5,026 nt of DNA from Saprospiraceae bacterium. Its GTDB lineage: Bacteria; Bacteroidota; Bacteroidia; Chitinophagales; Saprospiraceae. This document shows, in pieces, positions 1 to 5,026 of this stretch. The stretch's first letter is position 1, and each line of letters opens with the position of its first letter. Both the position numbers and the translations under genes were made by a program. The stretch spans positions 1 through 5,026 of the forward strand of contig JALZVB010000366.1 of the NCBI GenBank assembly GCA_023300835.1, in the 5' to 3' direction. The notes under the pieces were generated by a model. It was not told the origin of the DNA. It worked only from the letters and a program-made list of their open reading frames with translations, and did no database searches.

Positions 1-40
1 AAACTGTCCAGGGGTGACGGGTAGGAAAACTTATGGGACA
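1..40. mobile_element. Possible insertion-sequence terminus (partial)
   Basis: Seen: this edge segment has 20 G/C of 40, richer than the AT-rich sequence beside it. Read on the minus strand it begins TGTCCCATAAG exactly where the photolyase-like frame loses its sense. A second GGACA lies at 5-9 on that strand, so TGTCC and GGACA form a small inverted pair. Inference: TGT...ACA-type ends are common in several IS families (for example IS481/IS3-like), and an element inserted here would explain the truncated neighbour. No transposase is visible because the window ends. Alternative: the segment is decayed photolyase sequence. After the stop codon the same frame reads VFLPVTPGQF, loosely like the family's PVY..DPRQF stretch. 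Confidence 0.4.
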
Positions 41-126
41 CAGTGAGCTAAAGCATCTATGAGCGCTTCATTATCATGAATTCTAAGATCATTTCTGAAC
101 CAAAGTATCGATCTGTTTATATTCAT
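31..126 (-). pseudogene. DNA photolyase/cryptochrome, N-terminal fragment (interrupted)
   Basis: An ATG at 126-124 on the minus strand opens a 31-codon frame ending in TAA at 33-31. Residues 7-22 read ILWFRNDLRIHDNEAL, a close match to the start of the photolyase/cryptochrome family, in which WFR.DLR.HDN.AL opens the N-terminal alpha/beta domain. Full-length members have about 430-500 residues and bind FAD in a C-terminal helical domain to repair UV photoproducts or sense blue light. Here recognisable sequence stops after residue 28 (ALAH), then C-V-P-stop follows. The break coincides with the GC-richer segment at 1-40, so an IS insertion is the simplest reading; decay by point mutation is the alternative. 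The family assignment is fairly firm despite the short length. The subfamily (CPD photolyase, 6-4 or DASH) cannot be told. Confidence 0.7.
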
Positions 127-245
127 TGAACAGGAATTTCTTAATATTGTAGCATTATTCCAACTAAGAAAATTATACAGTAAACAGGTTAGATGGTATA
201 ATATTTTCTAAATGAACAAATTTCAAACAAAGTAGTTTTTATATT
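127..245. promoter_or_regulatory. Divergent intergenic region with candidate promoters
   Basis: This very AT-rich 119-bp gap separates the start of the leftward photolyase-like fragment from the rightward lipoprotein operon, so it should hold promoters for both. On the minus strand, TAATTTTC (175-168) matches 7 of 8 positions of the Bacteroidota -7 consensus TAnnTTTG and would give a leader of roughly 35 nt. On the plus strand TATAAT occurs at 197-202, with TATTTTCT at 202-209, suitably placed for the gene at 246. No convincing -33 TTTG box accompanies either. No Shine-Dalgarno precedes the ATG at 246, as is usual in this phylum. The location is certain; the individual boxes are weak. Confidence 0.3.
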
Positions 246-632
246 ATGAAATACTTTCTCATTCTTTTGATAATAATTTCTAGTGGTTGCAAAAAGAAGT
301 TTGCTAATGCCGTAATAATGAAACTCTATGAAGAGGTAATGCTCGTGCATGATACAGTTATGCCAGAAATGTCAACAATAAACAGGCTAAAGAAAAAAGT
401 CAGAAAAATAGAGCCACAAAGTGATACAACTCTAACACTAATCAACAACCTAGATGTAGCAGATGAAGAAATGATGTATTGGATGGCCAATTTTAAATTT
501 AACGACAAAGCGAGTATAGTAGTTCAAACTGCATATCTTAAGAATGAAAAAATATTAATTTCTAATGTAGACAGGAAGATGCGTGAAAGTATAAGTGAAG
601 CACAATCATTTTTGTCAAAAAATAACAAATGA
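246..632 (+). CDS. Small Met/His-containing helical lipoprotein, function unknown
   Basis: This is a 128-residue predicted lipoprotein. A hydrophobic signal (residues 3-13) leads to SSGC with the lipidated cysteine at C15, followed by KKK. The mature part looks wholly helical: one helix around 22-55 carries VHDTVMPEM (34-42) and a basic LKKKVRKI stretch, and a second around 65-83 carries EEMMYWMANF (74-83). This layout, with HD-x-VMPxM in one helix and MMxWM in the next, resembles small Bacteroidota lipoproteins that, from memory, occur beside sco genes and are sometimes misnamed 'viral A-type inclusion protein'. The paired Met and His residues suggest metal (copper) binding, which is inference only. 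It is first in the operon, and its stop overlaps the start of the sco gene by 4 bp (ATGA at 629-632), so the two are probably translationally coupled. No enzyme motif is seen. Confidence 0.75.
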   Translation: MKYFLILLIIISSGCKKKFANAVIMKLYEEVMLVHDTVMPEMSTINRLKKKVRKIEPQSDTTLTLINNLDVADEEMMYWMANFKFNDKASIVVQTAYLKNEKILISNVDRKMRESISEAQSFLSKNNK

Positions 633-1246
633 AAAATCTCTTTAAGTATTGTATAATTTCAATACTAGCCATTTCTGCTTGTCAGCAAAGTAATACGACA
701 CTACCCATATATGGCAGAACACAGGTTATAGATGGTGATACGATACAGCATAGAATACCGCCTTTCGTATTTGTAAATCAAGACGGAGATTCTATAAACA
801 ATGCATCATTTAGTTCTCATTTATATGTATCAGATTTCTTTTTTATTTCTTGCCCAAGCATCTGCCCTAAAGTAAAAAAACAAATGCTTAGGATCTATGA
901 CAAATTTGAAGGGAATCCAAAACTTAAATTGGTAAGTCATACCATTGATCCTAAACGTGATACAGAAGAAAATCTAAAGCTTTACGCAAAAAACTTAGGT
1001 GTAAATACGGAGCAATGGATGTTCCTTACTGGTGATAAAGAAGAACTTTTGGATATGGCAGATGATTATTTTATTGTCGCCTATGAGGATGATGAAGCAC
1101 CAGGTGGATTTGATCACTCAGGTAAGATATTGCTTGTAGATACAGAAGGCCATATAAGAGCTTTTGCTGAAGGGACTGACCCAGAAGATGTAGATGATTT
1201 TTTAACAGATATTGAGACCTTACTAGAAGAATATGATGAACAATAA
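629..1246 (+). CDS. Sco1/SenC (PrrC) family copper-handling lipoprotein
   Basis: This 205-residue protein has a signal peptide ending in ISAC (C18), so it is probably lipid-anchored and faces the periplasm. The rest is a thioredoxin-like Sco domain: PPFVFVNQDG at 44-53, then FFFISCPSICP with the C75-x3-C79 metal/redox pair, SHTIDPKRDT at 103-112, and the conserved third copper ligand H163 in GGFDHSG (159-165). All three ligands of Sco proteins (CxxxC plus distal His) are therefore present. Sco proteins bind Cu and deliver it to, or reduce thiols of, the CuA site of cytochrome c oxidase; some serve other copper enzymes such as nitrous oxide reductase. The C-terminal ~25 residues are strongly acidic. 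Its start overlaps the upstream lipoprotein gene by 4 bp and its end overlaps the cytochrome gene by 14 bp. The target enzyme is not in the window. Confidence 0.93.
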   Translation: MKNLFKYCIISILAISACQQSNTTLPIYGRTQVIDGDTIQHRIPPFVFVNQDGDSINNASFSSHLYVSDFFFISCPSICPKVKKQMLRIYDKFEGNPKLKLVSHTIDPKRDTEENLKLYAKNLGVNTEQWMFLTGDKEELLDMADDYFIVAYEDDEAPGGFDHSGKILLVDTEGHIRAFAEGTDPEDVDDFLTDIETLLEEYDEQ

Positions 1247-1637
1247 AGCCTCATTACTGGCTACTATTTTCATGCTGACAGCTGTTTATGCCTGTAATAA
1301 CGTGGAATTTGGACAAGGCAAAAGGTTATATGAAAGATTCTGTGCAGATTGCCACATGGTAGATGCTACGGGGGTTGCGGACCTATACCCTACTCTTCTT
1401 GGTCGTAATACGCTAGAGAACTTTAAGGATATTCCGTGTATTATCAGATCAGGAATTGATGATACTACTACGGCAGTAAAAATGTTAGGTTTCCCACAGT
1501 TAACTGATGTTCAGATCAATAATATCGTGAATTATATGGTCAGAGATTTGCTTTCGTCTGATAAGCAGTTACATTTACCAGAAACGAAAGAACTCCTCTT
1601 AGAATGCCCCGTAAAGAAGACTTACGATTTCAATTAA
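1233..1637 (+). CDS. Single-haem cytochrome c lipoprotein
   Basis: This 134-residue class I c-type cytochrome begins with a signal peptide ending in VYAC (C21 lipidated). The haem site CADCH has C37 and C40 as thioether attachments and H41 as axial ligand. M84, in the segment before GFPQLTD, is the likely sixth ligand, followed by the closing helix DVQINNIVNYM (92-102). Two further cysteines, C69 (IPCIIRSGI) and C125 near the C-terminus, could form a disulfide. The protein probably carries electrons at the outer face of the inner membrane or on the outer membrane. Two adjacent ATGs (1233, 1236) are possible starts; a weak AGAAGA lies just upstream. The start lies inside the end of the sco gene. 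The stop TAA shares TTAA (1634-1637) with the stop of the convergent gldG. Confidence 0.9.
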   Translation: MMNNKASLLATIFMLTAVYACNNVEFGQGKRLYERFCADCHMVDATGVADLYPTLLGRNTLENFKDIPCIIRSGIDDTTTAVKMLGFPQLTDVQINNIVNYMVRDLLSSDKQLHLPETKELLLECPVKKTYDFN

Positions 1638-1650
1638 GCGTATCTTCTTT
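1613..1650. terminator. Imperfect inverted repeat spanning convergent stops, probable terminator
   Basis: AAAGAAGA (1613-1620) and TACG (1623-1626) pair perfectly with CGTA (1639-1642) and TCTTCTTT (1643-1650). This gives a 12-bp stem with a 2-nt bulge (CT, 1621-1622) and a 12-nt loop (1627-1638). The loop contains TTAA, the shared stop codons of the cytochrome gene and gldG. On the plus strand the 3' arm runs on into a T-rich stretch (TTTTTCTT), as in an intrinsic terminator. On the minus strand the T-run is short. The stem is AT-rich (4 G-C pairs of 12), so its strength is doubtful. It would have to stop transcripts within the last codons of both genes, since there is no intergenic space. 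Confidence 0.45.
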
Positions 1651-3319
1651 TTCTTGCAAAGTTTATAAGAAAACCACAAAAGATTATTAGAAGAACAGGC
1701 AATACAACATTTATTATTTGCCACTTCAATCTATCTTTATCTACAGCAACTTTATTCAATAACCTCATGTGTAATTCTTTAGACCTTGACTCTATAAGAC
1801 CATAGTCGTCAGTCAAGTAGTCGATAGAATTCAGGATGAAATCTGAGTTGCCATTGTAAACTTGTCCTTCCCATTTATTGTATCCCATTGGGCTAATTCT
1901 CGATGATTTGGCATCAAATAAATTCTTAATAATATCAGAATCTGATACAAATATCTGAGAGGTACGTACCGACTTTTCTTTATAAGGTGTATCTATTTTA
2001 TCTAAGGTTTCTTTAAAAGCGGAAGGGACTCTATTTTTAAAAAAAGATTCAAATTCACCTTCCAACATTACAGCTGTAGTAAGATTAGGTTTGTTGTAAG
2101 CCTCGGGTCTTTGTTCTACTTTGAGAATGTCAAAAGAAATTCTCATTGGGTAAACCTGATATCTAGATGATCTACTACTTGTTAGCAGCACCTTTGATTT
2201 GATATCTTGTTTGTTATCAAGTACATCTATAGAACTTGGGAAAGTAGAATAAACTCTATCTATGTTTTTTACAATAGGATGCTGTTCAGTAGATTGGAGA
2301 AGTGGGAAATAAACCCATGAGAAAAGCTGCTGTTGCGGTTTACCACCCTGGCGACCTATGACCTGAGGGATTTTAGAATTCTCAAGATCTAGCACGACGT
2401 TATTATTGATTCTTACACCATACTTGAAGAACATATCCTCTAATCCGTGCTCTACTAGTCTTGGAACATAAGCTCCTCTTATACTATCTAGGTTAACATA
2501 TAATTGATCTATAAACCAGATGACTTTACCACCATTCATGATGTATTGATCAATAAGGAATTGGTGTTGTCTATTTACAATTGTTTTAGGCCCAGCGACA
2601 ATTAGTACATCAGCATCGATACGGTATGTCGTATCAAGATTGATTCTACTGGTTGTCATCGTAGAACTCAAGTCAGTTTGTAATCTGGCCGTCTGACTTT
2701 CTAATAGCTCTTCGTGTCCTTCGACAAAAACAATATGAGGGATGTCTTTTTTGAAAAGAAGGTGAAGCGCTTTAGCCAGTTTATGTTCAATTAAATTCTC
2801 CGACTTATTGATCGTGGCTTCTTCCGTCTCTCCGATTCCTTGTGGTTCTAACAAGCTGACAGGAATTTTCTTATTTCCGTACTTTATGATGGCCCATGGA
2901 TAGATTAACTTCTCTACTCTTTGATCGTTTTCTACAATAAAAATATTGGTGGGGAATATTCTATCCTTAGCAAGGTTTTCTCTAATCGTATTTACTTCTT
3001 CAACAGTTCCTACAGATGGATTTCTTATAATGTACTCAAGATTTGGGTTAACATTTCTGAATTGCTTTATAATCTCAATTGTTCTATTCTGTAGACTTAT
3101 AAATTCTGATGGCAAATCTCCCTCTAGCAGTAGATCAATTGTAATAATCTCTTCAATCTCTGTCAAGACTCTTTCAGTGGACGATGTAAGTGTAAACCTC
3201 TGATCTTGCGTTAAATCTATATACGTATAGACATTTCTAGCAATTACATTAAGGATAAATACAATCCCTATTAGAATAATCGTCTGAATAACAATAGTAT
3301 GTGATCTCCCTTTTACCAT
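1634..3319 (-). CDS. gldG: GldG, gliding-motility ABC transporter auxiliary subunit
   Basis: This 561-residue protein is close to the usual length for GldG. It has an N-terminal membrane helix (about 9-28), a large extracytoplasmic region and a C-terminal helix (about 534-554) followed by ARKRRYA. Family-like segments are DLTQDQRFTLT (35-45) just after the first helix, FVEGHEEL (198-205), DVLIVAGP (237-244) and IDQYIMNGGKVIWFID (256-271), typical of the ABC_transp_aux/GldG domain. With GldA and GldF it forms an ABC transporter linked to gliding in Flavobacterium johnsoniae; its substrate is unknown. The ATG at 3319 is preceded by AGGAG (3327-3323) at a short 3-nt spacing, and it overlaps the end of gldF by 7 bp, so coupling is likely. 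The gene is intact in the window. Confidence 0.93.
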   Translation of the reverse strand: MVKGRSHTIVIQTIILIGIVFILNVIARNVYTYIDLTQDQRFTLTSSTERVLTEIEEIITIDLLLEGDLPSEFISLQNRTIEIIKQFRNVNPNLEYIIRNPSVGTVEEVNTIRENLAKDRIFPTNIFIVENDQRVEKLIYPWAIIKYGNKKIPVSLLEPQGIGETEEATINKSENLIEHKLAKALHLLFKKDIPHIVFVEGHEELLESQTARLQTDLSSTMTTSRINLDTTYRIDADVLIVAGPKTIVNRQHQFLIDQYIMNGGKVIWFIDQLYVNLDSIRGAYVPRLVEHGLEDMFFKYGVRINNNVVLDLENSKIPQVIGRQGGKPQQQLFSWVYFPLLQSTEQHPIVKNIDRVYSTFPSSIDVLDNKQDIKSKVLLTSSRSSRYQVYPMRISFDILKVEQRPEAYNKPNLTTAVMLEGEFESFFKNRVPSAFKETLDKIDTPYKEKSVRTSQIFVSDSDIIKNLFDAKSSRISPMGYNKWEGQVYNGNSDFILNSIDYLTDDYGLIESRSKELHMRLLNKVAVDKDRLKWQIINVVLPVLLIIFCGFLINFARKRRYA

Positions 3320-4044
3320 TTTCTCCTATCCAATGAAACCAATGTTAACCAAATAAAAACACATGTAAGCGAGATGAAGTAAATCACATCCCTCGTATCT
3401 ATTCTACCTCTCGATATGTTATCATAGTGATACTCAATACCCATATATTTAACAGCGTCATCTAACTTCCCAAAAAGGAAAGGAAGATCGCTAAATAAAT
3501 CAAATGCCCAGTAAAAGAAAAAGCATAAAAATGTAGCTAGTATAAATGCTACGATGGGATTATCGGTAAGGCTAGACATAAATACGCCAATACTTACAAA
3601 CACCGCCGATAGGCATATCAAGCCTATGTAAGACCCTATCACTGCACCATCATCTATGTTCCCTTTAGGGCTTCCTAACTGCACAACTGAGTAATAATAT
3701 ACAAGGGTAGGCAGGATTGCAATTATCACTAATGTTAAACAAGCGAGATACTTGCCACCTACTATCTGAAAGTCGGTCAAGGGTTTAGTTGTAAGAAACT
3801 CTAATGTTCCTTTTTGCTTTTCATCCGCAAATGATTGCATCGTTATTGCCGGGATAAGAAACATAAACACCATAGGTGCTATGGCGAACATCTGACCCAA
3901 GCTTGCATGGTTGTAATCCAGAATAGATGTACCTGAAAATACCCAAGAAAACAATCCTAAGATCAATAGAAAAATAACCATAACCATGTATCCCGTGACA
4001 CCACTGAAATATTGAACAAGTTCTTTTATAAATACACTTTTCAC
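3313..4044 (-). CDS. gldF: GldF, gliding-motility ABC transporter permease
   Basis: This 243-residue ABC-2 type permease has about six membrane helices, near residues 17-37, 51-71, 97-118, 137-158, 165-182 and 219-239. The cytoplasmic loop SFADEKQKGTLEFLTTKPLTDFQIVGGKYLA (about 71-101) is characteristic of GldF/ABC-2 permeases and contacts the ATPase. The product would form the channel or substrate-moving part of the GldAFG transporter in the inner membrane. The start is GTG at 4044; a TAG stop lies two codons upstream in frame, so no earlier start is possible, and VKSVFIKEL matches the expected N-terminus. It lies 31 bp after gldA and overlaps gldG by 7 bp, fitting a single gldA-F-G transcript. 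Confidence 0.92.
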   Translation of the reverse strand: MKSVFIKELVQYFSGVTGYMVMVIFLLILGLFSWVFSGTSILDYNHASLGQMFAIAPMVFMFLIPAITMQSFADEKQKGTLEFLTTKPLTDFQIVGGKYLACLTLVIIAILPTLVYYYSVVQLGSPKGNIDDGAVIGSYIGLICLSAVFVSIGVFMSSLTDNPIVAFILATFLCFFFYWAFDLFSDLPFLFGKLDDAVKYMGIEYHYDNISRGRIDTRDVIYFISLTCVFIWLTLVSLDRRKW

Positions 4045-4075
4045 TTTCTAGATATTGGATTAAATCTTAAGTAAT

Positions 4076-4891
4076 TTATTTTGTAACTTCTTTGAACACA
4101 TTTTCTAATGATTGCTTTCCTGCATTCATTCCCAAGATTTTGTTACCGCTTCCTACAACTGTATCAAATATTTGTTCTCTCAGATCCGACTCCGTATTCA
4201 AGTAAATTTTATACTCTGTAGACTGTAACTTTTCTATAGATTGTACACCAGTTATTCTGCGGATAGAGTCAAGATCTGCGAGTGCTTGCGTTAACTCTAA
4301 TGTTATGTATGACCGCAATTCACCAGTTGTGTTAGCATCTGAGTTTGCGTTGAGATATCTATCAGCCACAATTTTTCCTTTGTCTAGGATAACAACTCGA
4401 TCACATATTGATTCTACTTCTTGCAGTATATGAGAAGAGAAAATTATGGTTTTATCTTTTCTAAGATTAGAAATCAAGTTTCTGATTTCAACTATTTGAT
4501 TAGGATCAAGTCCAGAGATGGGTTCATCCAGAATAAGTACTTCCGGGTTATGTATTATGGCTTGGGCAATTCCTACTCTTTGCTTATAACCTTTAGACAA
4601 TTGAGATATTTTCTTACTCTGTTCTCTTGTAAGTCCTACTTGTTCAACGACTTCCTCTACCCTACTTCTACGATTTTTTAAACCATGAATTTGAGCTACA
4701 AAAAGCAAATACTCCTTGATATACATACTCCCATACAAAGGATTATGCTCGGGTAGATATCCTATCTTTTTTCTAATACTGAGATCTGATTTTCCTACCT
4801 CCTCACCACAGACATAGGCCGTGCCAGATGACTGAGGCATAAAACAAGTTAAGATCTTCATAGTGCTTGGTTTTAAAGCTGGCAGTGGCAT
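4076..4891 (-). CDS. gldA: GldA, gliding-motility ABC transporter ATPase, 5'-truncated
   Basis: This 271-codon frame has recognisable GldA sequence from about residue 9 (STMKILTCFMPQSSG) onwards: IGYLPEHNPLYG (43-54) in the Q-loop region, ABC signature LSKGYKQRVG (98-107), Walker B VLILDEPISGLDP (118-130), H-loop H154 in FSSHIL, and a C-terminal tail ending NVFKEVTK. The family normally has about 300 residues, with roughly 40 before this point that include the Walker A loop GxxGxGKST. Here those are absent: the frame opens with MPLPALKPS, which comes from unrelated upstream DNA. The ATG at 4891 is therefore an accidental start, and the product as written could not bind ATP normally. The gene is first in the gldAFG operon. 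Identity is firm; whether the break is biological or technical is open. Confidence 0.85.
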   Translation of the reverse strand: MPLPALKPSTMKILTCFMPQSSGTAYVCGEEVGKSDLSIRKKIGYLPEHNPLYGSMYIKEYLLFVAQIHGLKNRRSRVEEVVEQVGLTREQSKKISQLSKGYKQRVGIAQAIIHNPEVLILDEPISGLDPNQIVEIRNLISNLRKDKTIIFSSHILQEVESICDRVVILDKGKIVADRYLNANSDANTTGELRSYITLELTQALADLDSIRRITGVQSIEKLQSTEYKIYLNTESDLREQIFDTVVGSGNKILGMNAGKQSLENVFKEVTK

Positions 4892-5024
4892 TTAAGCTAC
4901 TTAGTTGGTAATCAACTTTAAAGTCGGCTGACGGTTTAAGAGTTTGAGTATAGCTATCTCGATAACCTTCTTTACCGCTCAGTACTGGGTTAACTTGTGT
5001 GAAACCATTCTCGTCGATTTTTAT
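4866..5024 (-). pseudogene. Fragment of unrelated coding frame, possibly an outer-membrane beta-barrel protein
   Basis: Upstream of the gldA break, one minus-strand frame is open from the window edge: about 53 residues from IKIDENGFTQVNP through GYRDSYTQTLKPSADFKVDY to LNATASFKTKH. The other frames on both strands are interrupted by stops. The frame is one base out of register with gldA and runs on over it to a TGA at 4805-4803. The alternating polar/hydrophobic pattern of ADFKVDYQLSSLNATASF suggests beta strands, as in TonB-dependent (SusC-like) or other large outer-membrane proteins; this is a guess from texture, not a motif match. It has no start or natural end here, so it looks like the inside of a gene joined to gldA at about 4862-4873. 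Confidence 0.45.
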
Positions 5025-5026
5025 CG

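Noticed and set aside
326..508. Minus-strand 60-codon open frame
   Set aside because: It lies entirely opposite the small lipoprotein gene, with no domain, context or start signal; a shadow frame.
935..965. Unusual His in SHTIDPKRD of the Sco protein
   Set aside because: Variation around the VDP/IDP-RDT segment is normal for Bacteroidota Sco proteins; the true copper ligands (C75, C79, H163) are intact.
2946..3203. Plus-strand 85-codon open frame
   Set aside because: It lies antisense within gldG, which has clear family motifs through this part; hydrophobic content mirrors the complementary codons.
4421..4681. Plus-strand 86-codon open frame
   Set aside because: It lies antisense to the conserved signature and Walker B region of gldA; no recognisable protein character.
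4803..4891. Fusion of the upstream beta-barrel-like frame with GldA
   Set aside because: The two frames differ by one base and the upstream frame ends in TGA at 4805-4803, so no fused product can be made as written.
4889..4891. ATG as the genuine gldA start
   Set aside because: The first ~8 codons are not GldA-like, the Walker A loop is absent, and the protein is about 30-40 residues short.
1..5026. CRISPR array, tRNA/rRNA, phage or defence island
   Set aside because: No regularly spaced repeats, no RNA gene-like folds and no nuclease, integrase or phage structural genes were recognised on either strand.

Overview
The window looks like a Bacteroidota chromosome fragment. The evidence is an AT-rich base composition, several lipoproteins with short signal peptides, starts mostly without a clear Shine-Dalgarno, and a gldA-gldF-gldG cluster, which encodes the ABC-transporter part of the gliding-motility gene set of this phylum. 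The class or genus cannot be fixed from what is visible.

Left edge (1-245). The leftmost ~40 bp are richer in GC than the flank and end in TGTCCC (minus strand), like the tip of an insertion sequence. Directly next to them is a short minus-strand reading frame starting at 126. Its 28 residues match the N-terminus of a DNA photolyase/cryptochrome, and it is then cut off. A 119-bp AT-rich divergent intergenic region follows.

Plus-strand operon (246-1637). Three tightly overlapping genes encode three predicted lipoproteins: a small helical Met/His-containing protein, an Sco1/SenC-type copper-handling thioredoxin-fold protein, and a single-haem cytochrome c. Together they suggest an envelope-anchored module for copper delivery and electron transfer, serving a copper-dependent terminal enzyme encoded elsewhere.

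Minus-strand operon (1634-4891). gldA (ATPase), gldF (permease) and gldG (membrane-anchored auxiliary subunit) are read in that order towards the left. gldF and gldG overlap by 7 bp. gldG and the cytochrome gene converge, and their stop codons share the palindrome TTAA. This sits in the loop of an imperfect 12-bp inverted repeat that may act as a terminator.

Right edge (about 4866-5026). gldA has lost its first ~40 codons, including the Walker A loop. What lies upstream is an unrelated minus-strand reading frame, out of frame with gldA, whose alternating pattern recalls an outer-membrane beta-barrel protein. This is a real rearrangement or an assembly/amplification chimera.

I see no CRISPR, tRNA, rRNA, phage or defence system. 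The points worth following are the two broken edges, the shared terminator/stop-codon structure and the small Met/His lipoprotein.
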